64,000 bases of DNA from assembly GCF_014656215.1 (NCBI RefSeq), contig NZ_BNBZ01000025.1:39258-103257 (forward strand), written 5' to 3'. Under the pieces are notes generated by a model that saw only the letters and a list, made by a program, of their open reading frames with translations, had not been told where the DNA came from and did no database searches. Every line of letters starts with the position of its first letter. Within the stretch, counting starts at the first letter, position 1. Position numbers and translations under genes: made by a program. Source of the stretch: Streptomyces zaomyceticus. GTDB lineage: Bacteria > Actinomycetota > Actinomycetes > Streptomycetales > Streptomycetaceae. Positions 16,604 through 25,680 of this stretch are shown one piece after another.

Positions 16604-17437
16604 TCACCCCCGAGGTGCCAGCGCCTCCCACCGCACCGTCACCTCGCCCTGGCGCCACCGCCGGGGACCGTCCGTCAGCGGCCAGTCGGCCGCCAGGTCG
16701 CGGACGGAGCGGATCCACCGCTGCCGTGCGCCGAGCGAGGCGTACGGGGCCGCCGCCGCCCAGGCCCGGTCGAAGTCGCGCAGGAACGCGTGCACCGGCT
16801 CGCCCGGCACGTTCCGGTGGATCAGCGCCTTCGGCAGCCGCTCCGCCAGGTCCGAGGGGCGTTCCAGCGAGCCGAGCCGGGTCGCGAAGGTCACCGTGCG
16901 CGGCCCGCTCCCGTCGAGCGCCACCCACACGTGCCGGCGTCCGATCTCGTCACAGGTGCCCTCCACCAGGAGTCCGCCCGGTGCGAGCCGCCCGCACAGG
17001 CGCTGCCAGACCGCCGCGACCTGCTCCTCGTCGTACTGGCGCAGCACGTTCGCCGCCCGGATCAGGGTCACCCGGCCGGGTACGGGCACCTCGAAGCCGC
17101 CGTGCACGAAGGAGAGGCCCTCGTGTTCGTACGGCTTCGCGGCCTCGACGCGTGCGGGTTCGATCTCGATGCCGTAGAGGCGGGTGCGGGGTTCGGCGGT
17201 GCGCAGCCGGGCGAGGAGCTCGACGGCGGTCCAGGGGGCGGCCCCGTACCCGAGGTCCACGGCGAGCGGCGGCTCGGGGGAGCGGCGCAGGGCCGGGCCG
17301 TGGGTGGCGGCGATCCAGCGGTCCATGCGGCGCAGACGGTTGGGGTTGGTGGTCCCGCGGGTCGGGGTGCCGACGGGCGAAGCGGACTGATGGTGTCCCC
17401 GGGCGGAGCTCTGGGGGCGGGTGGTGCGCGGGGCCAT
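16604..17437 (-). CDS. SAM-dependent methyltransferase-fold protein
   Basis: 277 aa from ATG 17437. The Rossmann motif I region is PLAVDLGYGAAPWTAVELL, followed by TRLYGIEIEPARVEAA (acidic loop), VTLIRAANVLRQYDEEQV and APGGLLVEGTCDEIG. The class I methyltransferase core is therefore intact. The substrate is unknown. It is divergent from mshA with 204 bp between them, and conserved in this place in other Streptomyces as far as I recall. Confidence 0.82.
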   Translation of the reverse strand: MAPRTTRPQSSARGHHQSASPVGTPTRGTTNPNRLRRMDRWIAATHGPALRRSPEPPLAVDLGYGAAPWTAVELLARLRTAEPRTRLYGIEIEPARVEAAKPYEHEGLSFVHGGFEVPVPGRVTLIRAANVLRQYDEEQVAAVWQRLCGRLAPGGLLVEGTCDEIGRRHVWVALDGSGPRTVTFATRLGSLERPSDLAERLPKALIHRNVPGEPVHAFLRDFDRAWAAAAPYASLGARQRWIRSVRDLAADWPLTDGPRRWRQGEVTVRWEALAPRG

Positions 17438-17641
17438 GCGAAGAGCGTAAGGGGTGGGGGTCGTGGGGCGGCCCGTCCGGCGGACTCGCCGCCACCCCGG
17501 TAATGAATTGGCAAAACGCGGCCTCCGATGGAAATGAAAGGGTTCATTCCGGTGTTGACCGGGCCGGAGGGCGCCCCACGCCCTCCCGCCGTCATGCCCG
17601 CGGCGCCCGAGCTCAGCCCCCCGAGCGGAAGGACCGCCGAC

Positions 17642-19009
17642 GTGAGCCAGTACGTGTCCCGGTTCGCCGGTACCCGGCACCGGCACCCGGCGCCGACGCG
17701 ACTCCGGCTTCCCGGCCGGAACCGCACTCCGCGCCGCGTGGCCATGCTCAGTGTCCACACGTCCCCGCTGCACCAGCCGGGCACGGGTGACGCGGGCGGT
17801 ATGAACGTCTACATCGTCGAGCTGGCGAAACGCCTCGCCGCCATCGACATCGAGGTCGAGATCTTCACCCGGGCCACGACCGGCGGTCTCCCCCCGGTCG
17901 TCGAGCTCACCCCGGGCGTCCTCGTCCGGCACGTCGACGCCGGCCCCTACGAGGGCCTGGCCAAGGAGGAGCTGCCGGCCCAGCTCTGCGCCTTCACGCA
18001 CGGGGTGATGCAGGCGTGGGCGGGTCACCGGCCCGGCCACTACGACCTCGTCCACTCCCACTACTGGCTCTCCGGACACGTCGGCTGGCTCGCCGCCGAG
18101 CGCTGGGGCGTCCCGCTCGTCCACGCCATGCACACCATGGCGAAGGTCAAGAACGCGGCGCTCGCCGAGGGTGACACGCCCGAGCCCGCGGCCCGGGTGA
18201 TCGGCGAGATGCAGATCGTCTCGGCCGCCGACCGGCTGATCGCCAACACGGCCGAGGAGGCCGACGAGCTCGCCCGCTTCTACGAGGCGGACCCCGGCAA
18301 GATCGCGGTCGTCCACCCGGGCGTCAACCTCGACCACTTCCGCCCCGCCGACGGCCGCGCCGCCGCCCGTGCCCGCCTCGGGCTGCCGCAGGACGCCTTC
18401 GTCCCGGTCTTCGCGGGCCGTATCCAGCCGCTGAAGGCCCCGGACATCCTGCTGCGGGCCGCCGCCGAGCTCCTGGAGCGGGATCCCTCGCTGCGCTCGC
18501 GCATGGTCGTTCCCGTGGTCGGCGGCCCGAGCGGCAGCGGTCTCGCGAAGCCGGAGGGGCTGCAGAAGCTGGCCGCCCGGCTCGGCATCGCGGACATCGT
18601 GCGCTTCCATCCGCCGGTGGGCCAGGACCGCCTCGCCGACTGGTTCCGCGCGGCGAGCGTGCTCGTCATGCCGTCCTACAGCGAGTCCTTCGGCCTGGTG
18701 GCGATAGAGGCGCAGGCGGCCGGCACGCCGGTCGTCGCGGCGGCGGTGGGCGGGCTGCCCGTCGCCGTACGGGACGACGTGACCGGTTTCCTCGTCCAGG
18801 GGCACGATCCGGTGGACTACGCCCGCGCGCTGGGCCGGTTCGTCGCGGATCCCTCGCTGTCGGCCCGCATGGGCGCGGCGGCGGCCCGGCACGCCGGGTC
18901 CTTCGGCTGGGACACGGCGGCCTCGGGCACGGCGGATGTGTACACGGCCGCCATGCACGACCACCGGCTGCGCGACAACCGCCGTCGCGTACGCTCCCAC
19001 CATGGCTGA
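17642..19009 (+). CDS. mshA: D-inositol-3-phosphate glycosyltransferase, mycothiol synthesis
   Basis: 455 aa from GTG 17642 (VSQYVSRFAG), which has GGAAGGA upstream; an earlier ATG at 17528 would add 38 residues not seen in the family. MshA transfers GlcNAc from UDP-GlcNAc to 1-L-myo-inositol-1-phosphate, the first committed step to mycothiol, the actinobacterial thiol buffer. GT-B signatures: GTGDAGGMNVYI (acceptor side), VHSHYWLSG, FAGRIQPLKAPDIL and the nucleotide-sugar motif PSYSESFGLVAIEAQAAG. The 3' end overlaps the YbjN-like gene by 8 bp. Confidence 0.96.
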   Translation: MSQYVSRFAGTRHRHPAPTRLRLPGRNRTPRRVAMLSVHTSPLHQPGTGDAGGMNVYIVELAKRLAAIDIEVEIFTRATTGGLPPVVELTPGVLVRHVDAGPYEGLAKEELPAQLCAFTHGVMQAWAGHRPGHYDLVHSHYWLSGHVGWLAAERWGVPLVHAMHTMAKVKNAALAEGDTPEPAARVIGEMQIVSAADRLIANTAEEADELARFYEADPGKIAVVHPGVNLDHFRPADGRAAARARLGLPQDAFVPVFAGRIQPLKAPDILLRAAAELLERDPSLRSRMVVPVVGGPSGSGLAKPEGLQKLAARLGIADIVRFHPPVGQDRLADWFRAASVLVMPSYSESFGLVAIEAQAAGTPVVAAAVGGLPVAVRDDVTGFLVQGHDPVDYARALGRFVADPSLSARMGAAAARHAGSFGWDTAASGTADVYTAAMHDHRLRDNRRRVRSHHG

Positions 19010-19502
19010 GACCGAGGACGTTCGGCGGATCGTCGAGGACACCTTCAAGGACGCTGAACTGGAGTGGGAGTCCCCCGAGCCGGGCTCCTACGTGGTCAAA
19101 CTCCCCGGTACGCGCAAGCTCTTCACGACGCTTTCGCTGCGCGTCGGGCGCCACTCCCTCTCTCTCAACGCCTTCGTCGTCCGCCACCCGGACGAGAACG
19201 AGGCGGGCGTCCACCGCTGGCTGCTCGAACGCAACCTCAGGCTGTACGGGGTGAGTTACGCGGTCGACGGCCTCGGCGACATCTATCTGGCCGGCAAGCT
19301 GCCGCTCTCCGCCGTGACCCCCGACGAGCTGGACCGGCTCCTCGGCTCGGTCCTCGAAGCGGCGGACGGCGACTTCAACACGCTTCTGGAGCTGGGCTTC
19401 GCTTCGGCGATCCGGCGCGAGTACGAGTGGCGGGTCTCGCGCGGCGAGTCGACCCGGAACCTCGACGCGTTCAAGAACCTGACCCGGAAGCCCGTTGACT
19501 GA
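19002..19502 (+). CDS. YbjN-domain protein
   Basis: 166 aa; its ATG lies inside the last codons of mshA (8-bp overlap), so the two are coupled. The protein has the alpha/beta YbjN (CesT/type III chaperone-like) fold: SYVVKLPGTRKLFTTLSLRV, HRWLLERNLRLYGVSYAVD, GDIYLAGKLPL and DGDFNTLLELGFASAI. Members are thought to bind other proteins, but the role next to mshA is unknown. Confidence 0.88.
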   Translation: MAETEDVRRIVEDTFKDAELEWESPEPGSYVVKLPGTRKLFTTLSLRVGRHSLSLNAFVVRHPDENEAGVHRWLLERNLRLYGVSYAVDGLGDIYLAGKLPLSAVTPDELDRLLGSVLEAADGDFNTLLELGFASAIRREYEWRVSRGESTRNLDAFKNLTRKPVD

Positions 19503-19600
19503 AGCTCGGCGACCGACGTCCAGCAGCTGAAACCCGGCAACCGGCCTCTTCCCGCAAGAGGTCTGCGGTGTCATGCTCTCGCCCGACGCACATCTGAACA
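19503..19600 (+). promoter_or_regulatory. Possible SAM-clan riboswitch leader
   Basis: The leader of the beta-helix gene contains GCTGAAACCCGGCAACC (19526-19542), the most recognisable stretch of SAM-I/SAM-IV aptamers. It is followed by a perfect hairpin CCTCTT-cccgc-AAGAGG (19545-19561) and a GGTGTCATGC segment where the family has GGTGCxAA. TCGGCGA (19506-19512) can pair with TCGCCCGA (19579-19586, one bulged C) as a closing P1. The fit is partial and I could not fold it by program. Confidence 0.35.
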
Positions 19601-19603
19601 CCG

Positions 19604-19617
19604 TTCATATACATGAA
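19604..19617. promoter_or_regulatory. Palindrome before the beta-helix gene
   Basis: TTCAT-ATAC-ATGAA is a perfect inverted repeat 12 bp before the start codon. It may be an operator or part of the leader's expression platform. Confidence 0.35.
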
Positions 19618-19629
19618 AGGTTCAGGGGT

Positions 19630-21288
19630 ATGGCACTCAGCAGAAGGCAGTTCGTCGGCGGCGCGGTGGCGGTGGCGGGCGCCACGACCGCGGCACTGGG
19701 CACGACCGGCTTCGCTCCCCCCACCCGCCCCGCAGGGCTCTGGCGGGAGTTCGAAGCCGCCCCCTACACCCACCCCCAGATCCCCTACGTGGGCCGGGCG
19801 GGCGCCCACGGCGGCGCCCGCCGCTCACCCCGCCCGCGCGTCGTGGCCAACGCCCTCGCCCACGGGGCCGCCCCCGACGGCTCAGCGGACTCGGCGCCCG
19901 CGATCAACCGCGCCCTCGCGGAGGCCGGGGAGCGCGGCGGCGGCACGGTCCTGCTGCCGCCGGGCACGTACCGGATCGACGACTACCTCCGGATCGGCCA
20001 CAGCGGCGTCGTCCTGCGCGGCGCGGGCTCCGGCCGGACGAGACTGCTCGCCACCCGGAGCCTCACCGAGCTGATCGGCCCCTACGGTTCCCGCTACGGC
20101 GGCGACAAGTCCTCCTGGTCCTGGGCGGGCGGCCTGATCTGGCTCTCCCCGCACGCCCGGCACGACTCCCTCGTCGCCGCGATACGGGACCGGGCCTGGC
20201 CCTTCGAGGGCTGGACCGGCAACCGGCGCGACGGGTGGACCACGCTCACGACCGTCCGCCCGGCCCGCCGGGGCGACCGCTCGGTCACCGTCGACGACCC
20301 AGCGGACCTCCGGGCCGGCCGACTCGTCGTCCTCCGCCTCGCCGACGACGCCGACCACACGCTCCTGGAGCACATGGCGGGCGACGGCCCGGGCCCGGAG
20401 GCGTACACCTGGGACGACAAGACGAAGCTGACCAGCTACGTCCCCTACGAGTGGCCCGTACGGATCACCTCCGTGCGGGGCCGGACCGTCACCCTGGAGC
20501 GCCCGCTCCCGCTCGACGCGCGCCCGGAGTGGGACCCCCGGCTCATCTCGGGGGCGGAGGCGCTCACCCACTCAGGGGTGGTGGGTCTGACCCTGGAGGC
20601 GGTGGAGACCCCGCAGTCCCCGCACCTCCTGGACAAGGGCTACAACGGCGTCACCTTCCAGTGCGCGTACGACTGCTGGGCGGAGGACGTGGTGGTCCGG
20701 CACGTCGACAACGGCTTCGGGCTCGTCGCCGCCTCCGCCTGCACCCTGCGCCGCACAAGGGTGGAGGGACGCGGCTCCCACCACCCCTACTTCTGCCGGG
20801 AGGGCGCGCACGACAACCTGGTCGAGGACTTCCGCATCGCGGCCCGCACCGTCCCCGCGCCGGCCGGCACCCAGCTCCACGGCATCAACGTCGAGGGCCT
20901 CTCCAGCCACAACGTCTGGTCGCGCGGGGTGATGGAGATGGGCACCTTCGACACCCACCGGGGCATGCCCTTCGCGAACGTACGGACCGAGATCACGGTC
21001 GAGAACAACGGCCGGCACGGCGGCGACGCCTCCGCGGGCCCGCTCTACGGGGCCCGGTTCGCCCACTGGAACGTGACGGTGACCAACGGCCGGGCCGGCC
21101 TGGTGAAGATCGACGGCATCGCCCCGTACAGCGCGACGGTCGGCATCAGCGAGGTCCGGGAGTTCGACCAGACCGACGTCCCGGACTTCACGGGCGACCT
21201 CCACGCGCGCGTCGAGGCGTACGGAAACCCGGGATCGGTCCGCCCGCGGAACCTGTACGAGGCGCAGCGGGCGCTCGGGCGGGGATAG
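19630..21288 (+). CDS. Tat-exported right-handed beta-helix protein (pectate lyase superfamily)
   Basis: 552 aa from ATG 19630, preceded by AGGGG. The signal peptide has a twin-arginine motif (LSRRQFVGGAVAVAGA). The mature start shows the pectate-lyase-3 signature (ALAHGAAPDGSADSAPAINR, GGTVLLPPGTYRIDDYLRIG, VVLRGAGSGRTRLLATRSL), and the C-terminal half is a series of beta-helix rungs (VEDFRIAARTV, GINVEGLSSHNVWSRGVMEM). Such folds bind or cleave polysaccharides, but no catalytic set is clear. Synthesis may be controlled by the structured leader. The 3' end overlaps the convergent araC gene by 101 bp. Confidence 0.82.
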   Translation: MALSRRQFVGGAVAVAGATTAALGTTGFAPPTRPAGLWREFEAAPYTHPQIPYVGRAGAHGGARRSPRPRVVANALAHGAAPDGSADSAPAINRALAEAGERGGGTVLLPPGTYRIDDYLRIGHSGVVLRGAGSGRTRLLATRSLTELIGPYGSRYGGDKSSWSWAGGLIWLSPHARHDSLVAAIRDRAWPFEGWTGNRRDGWTTLTTVRPARRGDRSVTVDDPADLRAGRLVVLRLADDADHTLLEHMAGDGPGPEAYTWDDKTKLTSYVPYEWPVRITSVRGRTVTLERPLPLDARPEWDPRLISGAEALTHSGVVGLTLEAVETPQSPHLLDKGYNGVTFQCAYDCWAEDVVVRHVDNGFGLVAASACTLRRTRVEGRGSHHPYFCREGAHDNLVEDFRIAARTVPAPAGTQLHGINVEGLSSHNVWSRGVMEMGTFDTHRGMPFANVRTEITVENNGRHGGDASAGPLYGARFAHWNVTVTNGRAGLVKIDGIAPYSATVGISEVREFDQTDVPDFTGDLHARVEAYGNPGSVRPRNLYEAQRALGRG

Positions 21289-22291
21289 CGGCGCGGACGC
21301 CCGGTCGGCCGGCGACAGCCGCGGCCCGGTCGGCCCTGTACTGCCCGGGGGTCGTGCCGAACTCCCGGCGGAAGGCGTGCGAGAGGGCGTACGGAGTGCT
21401 GTAGCCGACGCGCCGGGCGACGGAGGCCAACGGGTCGTGGGTGTCCCGCAGCAGGGCGGCGGCGCGGGTGAGCCGCCACCAGGTGAGATACGCCATCGGG
21501 GGCCTGCCGACCAGGGCGGTGAAGCGGCGGGCCAGGGTGGGACGGGAGACACCCGCCGCCGCCGCCAGCAGGTCGTTGGTCCAGGGGGCGGCCGGGTCGG
21601 TGTGCAGGGCCCGCAGCGCGGCGGCGGTCACCGGATCGCCGAGGGCGGCCGGCCAGGTCCCGGCCGTGCCGGCCCGGCTTCCCCGGGCGCCGTTCCCGGC
21701 CGTCCAGGAGCGGATCATGTAGACGAGGAGCAGGTCGAGCAGGCTCGGCAGGGCGACCGCGGCGCCGGGAAGCCGCTCGCCCACCTCGTGGCCGAGAAGG
21801 GCGATGGCGGAACGGAGACCGGGATCGGTGCCGTCGGCGCCGTCGGCCCGGTACGGCAGATGGACCAGCGGGGGGAGCTCCGCCAGGAGCGGGTGGGCAT
21901 GGCTGCGGTCGAGCCGGTACTTGCCGCACAGCATCTCGACCGCGGTGCCGTCCTCGGGGACGACGCTCCCCGTGGGGACGACGGGCGGCCGCGGCCCGGT
22001 CCCGTCCTCCCACCGTTCGAAGGGCACCGCGCGCGCGAGCCCCGCCGCGTCGACGGGCCCGTCGGCGAGCACGTGCCCGGTCCCGTGCGGCAGCAGGACG
22101 GCGTCGCCCGGACCGAGTCCGACCGGCTCGCCGCCGTCGGGCAGCAGCCAGCAGCTCCCCTCCAGGACGACATGGAAGCCCGCGCCCTCGTACGGGGCGA
22201 GGCGGGTGCACCAGCTCCCGGCGACCCTCACCCGCCGGGAGGAGGGCCGCCCGATGCGTACGGCCGAGATCGCGTCGCTCACCACGTCCAT
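21188..22291 (-). CDS. AraC family regulator with cupin sensor domain
   Basis: 367 aa from ATG 22291. N-terminal cupin-type sensor (FHVVLEGSCWLLPDGGEPVG ... GDAVLLPHGTGHVL), C-terminal AraC double HTH (NDLLAAAAGVSRPTLARRF and LASVARRVGYSTPYALSHAF, ending FGTTPGQYRADRA). About 40 extra Pro/Arg/Gly-rich residues after the HTH are encoded antisense to the convergent beta-helix gene. It is divergent from the metallo-hydrolase gene at 22407, its likely target. Confidence 0.9.
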   Translation of the reverse strand: MDVVSDAISAVRIGRPSSRRVRVAGSWCTRLAPYEGAGFHVVLEGSCWLLPDGGEPVGLGPGDAVLLPHGTGHVLADGPVDAAGLARAVPFERWEDGTGPRPPVVPTGSVVPEDGTAVEMLCGKYRLDRSHAHPLLAELPPLVHLPYRADGADGTDPGLRSAIALLGHEVGERLPGAAVALPSLLDLLLVYMIRSWTAGNGARGSRAGTAGTWPAALGDPVTAAALRALHTDPAAPWTNDLLAAAAGVSRPTLARRFTALVGRPPMAYLTWWRLTRAAALLRDTHDPLASVARRVGYSTPYALSHAFRREFGTTPGQYRADRAAAVAGRPGVRAAIPARAPAAPRTGSAGGPIPGFRTPRRARGGRP

Positions 22292-22406
22292 CGCGTCAGC
22301 GTAGCCCCGTCCGCCCGCCGGTCGGCCGTCACGGTGAGACGTACGCGTATCCAGCAGAGCCGTACGGGCATTGAGAGGCTCAACCGGGCTCCCTAACGTC
22401 GAGGAC

Positions 22407-23363
22407 ATGACGCGAGAGAACGCACAGCGCACGTTCCTGGGGGACGTCGAGATCATCCGGGTCGTCGAGTGGCGGGGGCCGTTCGCGCCCGCCCGCGAAC
22501 TCGTCCCCACGGCCGGGGCGGAGACGTGGAAGAGCAATGAGGACTGGCTCGCGCCGGACCACTGGGACCCGGACGGGGACCTGGCGGTGATGGCGCTGCA
22601 GACATGGGTGCTGCGCAGCGCGGGCCGGACGATCCTGGTCGACACGGGGGTGGGCAACGGGCGGGAGCGGCCCGGTTCGCCGCAGTTCCACCACTGGCAG
22701 GGGGACTTCCTCGGCCTCCTGGAACGGGCCGGTGTCCGCCCGGAGGACGTGGACGTCGTCGTCAACACCCATCTGCACGCCGACCACGTCGGCTGGAACA
22801 CCCGGCCCGCGGACGGCACCGACGGCACCGACGGCACCGACAGGTCTGGCGGGTCTGGCGGGTCCGACGGCTCCGGCGGGGAGTGGGTGCCGACCTTTCC
22901 GCACGCCCAGTACCTCGTACCGGCGGCGGACGACGCCCACTTCGGGCCGGACAACGCCTACGGCGGCGGCCTGCACCAGGACGACCGGCTCGTCTACGAG
23001 GACAGTGTCGCGCCCCTCCACCGGGCGGGGCGGACCCTGCTGTGGGACGGCGTCCACCGCATCGACGAGCACCTCACCCTGGAGTCCGCGCCCGGGCACA
23101 CGCCCGGCTCGGCGGTCCTTCGGCTCGCGTCGGGCGGAGAGCGGGCGGTCTTCGTCGGGGATCTCCTGCACAGCCCGGTGCAGATCCTCGACCCCGCGCA
23201 CAACAGCTGCTTCTGCCTGGACGCGGCGGCGGCGTCGGTGAGCCGCCGCCGGATCCTCGAACGGGCCGCCGACGAGCGGGAGCTGGTCGTGCCGGCGCAC
23301 TTCGGGGGATCGGGCACCGCCGAAGTGCGCAGGGAGGGGAGTGGGTTCCGGGTCAGGCGCTGA
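22407..23363 (+). CDS. Metallo-beta-lactamase-fold hydrolase
   Basis: 318 aa from ATG 22407 with GAGGA just upstream. The metal-binding motif NTHLHADHVGWN (HxHxDH) is present, with later ligands in SAPGHTPGSAVL (His), FVGDLLHSP (Asp) and VPAHFGGSG (His). This is a zinc hydrolase of the quorum-lactonase/glyoxalase II type with unknown substrate. A loop after the HxHxDH motif contains a microsatellite-like Asp-Gly-Thr and Ser-Gly-Gly insertion (residues about 138-160). It ends 11 bp inside the convergent MFS gene. Confidence 0.9.
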   Translation: MTRENAQRTFLGDVEIIRVVEWRGPFAPARELVPTAGAETWKSNEDWLAPDHWDPDGDLAVMALQTWVLRSAGRTILVDTGVGNGRERPGSPQFHHWQGDFLGLLERAGVRPEDVDVVVNTHLHADHVGWNTRPADGTDGTDGTDRSGGSGGSDGSGGEWVPTFPHAQYLVPAADDAHFGPDNAYGGGLHQDDRLVYEDSVAPLHRAGRTLLWDGVHRIDEHLTLESAPGHTPGSAVLRLASGGERAVFVGDLLHSPVQILDPAHNSCFCLDAAAASVSRRRILERAADERELVVPAHFGGSGTAEVRREGSGFRVRR

Positions 23364-24720
23364 CGGCGGCCTTGCCGGTGGAGTCCCCGGTGATGTCACC
23401 GACGACCACGACCTCGACCTCGGCCTCGCCCGCGATGCCGACGATGTCGCCCTGGCCGCCGCTGCCGCTGCCGCTGCCGCTGCCGCTGCCGTCGACGTCG
23501 CTGTCGTCGACGAGGGCCTTGCGCAGCCGCAGGGTGTAGCCGACGGCGGCGAGGATGCCGAGCGCGAAGGTCGCGGCCCAGAGGACGTTCGGACCGGGGC
23601 CGTCGACGATCGCACCGGCGCCGATCGGGGCGACGAATCCGGCGACCGCCCAGGACATGCCCATGACGCCCTGGTAGCGGCCCCGGGCGTGCTCGGGGGC
23701 GAGGAGCGCGGTGGCGGCGGCGTTCGTCGGGACGTGGATCATCTCGCCGACGGTCCAGACGACGACGGTCGCGGCGAAGGCCACCACGGAGGAGCCCGCG
23801 AGCGCGGTGGCACCGGTGCCGACGGCGAAGAGGAGGGAGGAGAGGCTCAGCAGGAGAACCGGGGAGCGCTTGTCGGTCAGCCTGTTGACGAGCAGCTGGA
23901 AGCCGACGATCACGATGCCGTTGACGGCGATGACGACGCCGTACGAGGAGGGGGAGAGGCCCTGGTCCGCCATGGTCAGCGGCAGGCCGATCCACGGGGC
24001 GGTGAAGACGAGGCAGACGAGGAGGTTGAGGAGGACGAGCGTGCGGAAGGGGGCGTCGCGCAGCACGGTGACCATGCTGACCTTGGCCTCGACGACCGGC
24101 TCGCCCGCCTTGTCGGTACGGGCCTCGGGGCGGGTCTCGGGGAGGCGGAGGAAGACGATGACGGCGCACAGGACGGTGGCGACGGCGTCGACGACGAAGA
24201 GGGTGCGGTAGCCGAGGAAGATCGCGGCGCCGCCGCCGATGGAGGCGATGGCGAAGCCGAGGTTGAGGGCCCAGTAGTTGAGGGCGTACGCCCGGCGCAC
24301 CTCGTGGGCGGGGACCATGTCGGCGATCGTGGCGTTGATGGAGGGGCGGACGGCCTGCATGGCGACGCCCATGAGGAGGACGACCGTGGCGATGGCCCAG
24401 GCGCTGGTGACGACGGCGAGGGCGGCGGCGCAGGCGGCGGCCGCGAGGTGCATGGTGACCATGGTGGGGCGGCGGCCCCAGCGGTCGGTGAGGGTGCCGC
24501 CGAGCGGGGAGCCGGCGACGCCGCCGAGACCGTGGAGGGCGACGACGAGTCCGGCGAACCAGGCCGAGTGCCCGAGCTCCACCGTCAGATAGAGGGAGAG
24601 GAACGTCAGGACGAAAGCCCCGGTCCGGTTGACCAGGGTCGACAGCCAGAGCCACCAGAAGCCCTGCGGGAGGCCGGAAACCGTCGCCCGGGCTGATCGT
24701 CTGAGCGAGTCGATGGACAT
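23353..24720 (-). CDS. MFS transporter (12 TM)
   Basis: 455 aa from ATG 24720, preceded by AAGGGG. Twelve hydrophobic segments and the MFS motif A (GGTLTDRWGRRPTMV) are visible. The C-terminus has a Ser-Gly repeat from a GCTGCC-rich microsatellite near 23461-23490, followed by an acidic/valine tail. Likely drug or metabolite efflux. It is divergent from gpmA. CGTAA-C-TTACG (24764-24774) lies between them and may be an operator. Confidence 0.88.
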   Translation of the reverse strand: MSIDSLRRSARATVSGLPQGFWWLWLSTLVNRTGAFVLTFLSLYLTVELGHSAWFAGLVVALHGLGGVAGSPLGGTLTDRWGRRPTMVTMHLAAAACAAALAVVTSAWAIATVVLLMGVAMQAVRPSINATIADMVPAHEVRRAYALNYWALNLGFAIASIGGGAAIFLGYRTLFVVDAVATVLCAVIVFLRLPETRPEARTDKAGEPVVEAKVSMVTVLRDAPFRTLVLLNLLVCLVFTAPWIGLPLTMADQGLSPSSYGVVIAVNGIVIVGFQLLVNRLTDKRSPVLLLSLSSLLFAVGTGATALAGSSVVAFAATVVVWTVGEMIHVPTNAAATALLAPEHARGRYQGVMGMSWAVAGFVAPIGAGAIVDGPGPNVLWAATFALGILAAVGYTLRLRKALVDDSDVDGSGSGSGSGSGGQGDIVGIAGEAEVEVVVVGDITGDSTGKAAVSA

Positions 24721-24763
24721 GTGTGGCGGCCCCTTGATGTACGTAAGCCCTGCTTCCGGCTTT

Positions 24764-24774
24764 CGTAACTTACG
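24764..24774. promoter_or_regulatory. Palindrome between MFS and gpmA
   Basis: CGTAA-C-TTACG is a perfect 11-bp inverted repeat, 44 bp upstream of the MFS start and 72 bp upstream of gpmA. A further half-site ACGTAAG lies at 24741. Candidate repressor site; no local regulator gene is obvious. Confidence 0.4.
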
Positions 24775-24845
24775 CATCTCATGTGTCGGACGCCAGCCAA
24801 TTGACGACGCGCGTCAATCGTCAGCGGTCTATTAGGCTCGTACGC

Positions 24846-25607
24846 ATGGCCGACGCACCGTACAAGCTGATCCTCCTCCGCCACGGCGAGAGCGAGTGGA
24901 ACGAGAAGAACCTGTTCACCGGTTGGGTGGACGTGAACCTCACCGCGAAGGGCGAGAAGGAGGCGACGCGCGGCGGCGAGCTGCTCAAGGACGCCGGTCT
25001 GCTGCCCGACGTGCTGCACACCTCCCTCCAGAAGCGCGCCATCCGCACCGCCCAGCTCGCGCTGGAGTCCGCGGACCGCCACTGGATCCCGGTCCACCGC
25101 TCCTGGCGCCTGAACGAGCGCCACTACGGCGCCCTCCAGGGCAAGGACAAGGCGCAGACCCTCGCCGAGTTCGGCGAGGAGCAGTTCATGCTGTGGCGCC
25201 GCTCGTACGACACCCCGCCGCCGGCGCTCTCGGACGACAGCGAGTACTCGCAGGCGCACGACCCGCGCTACGCGACGATCCCGCCGGAGCTGCGCCCGGA
25301 CACCGAGTGCCTGAAGGACGTCGTGGAGCGGATGCTCCCGTACTGGTACGACGCGATCGTCCCGGACCTCCTGACCGGCCGCACCGTGCTGATCGCCGCC
25401 CACGGCAACAGCCTCCGCGCCCTGGTCAAGCACCTCGACGGCATCTCGGACGAGGACATCGCGGGCCTCAACATCCCGACGGGCATCCCGCTCGCCTACG
25501 AGCTCGACGAGAACTTCAAGCCCCTCACCCCGGGCGGCACCTACCTCGACCCGGACGCCGCGGCGGCGGCCATCGAGGCGGTCAAGAACCAGGGCAAGAA
25601 GAAGTAG
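24846..25607 (+). CDS. gpmA: 2,3-bisphosphoglycerate-dependent phosphoglycerate mutase
   Basis: 253 aa, ATG 24846. GpmA interconverts 3- and 2-phosphoglycerate in glycolysis and gluconeogenesis. The phospho-histidine motif LLRHGESEWNEKNLFTGW is near the N-terminus; also seen are NERHYGALQGKDKAQT, the second catalytic His in AAHGNSLRALVKHL and the C-terminal NIPTGIPLAYEL. Length and motifs are complete. A strong terminator follows. Confidence 0.97.
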   Translation: MADAPYKLILLRHGESEWNEKNLFTGWVDVNLTAKGEKEATRGGELLKDAGLLPDVLHTSLQKRAIRTAQLALESADRHWIPVHRSWRLNERHYGALQGKDKAQTLAEFGEEQFMLWRRSYDTPPPALSDDSEYSQAHDPRYATIPPELRPDTECLKDVVERMLPYWYDAIVPDLLTGRTVLIAAHGNSLRALVKHLDGISDEDIAGLNIPTGIPLAYELDENFKPLTPGGTYLDPDAAAAAIEAVKNQGKKK

Positions 25608-25619
25608 GAACAGCGATCA

Positions 25620-25659
25620 CGCCCCCGACCGCGCGCACGGCGCGGATCGGGGGCGTTTT
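25620..25659 (+). terminator. Rho-independent terminator after gpmA
   Basis: CGCCCCCGA pairs with TCGGGGGCG, with additional GC pairs inside the loop, and TTTT follows directly. Confidence 0.85.
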
Positions 25660-25680
25660 CGTGCTTAGGGCGGGTTCCGG

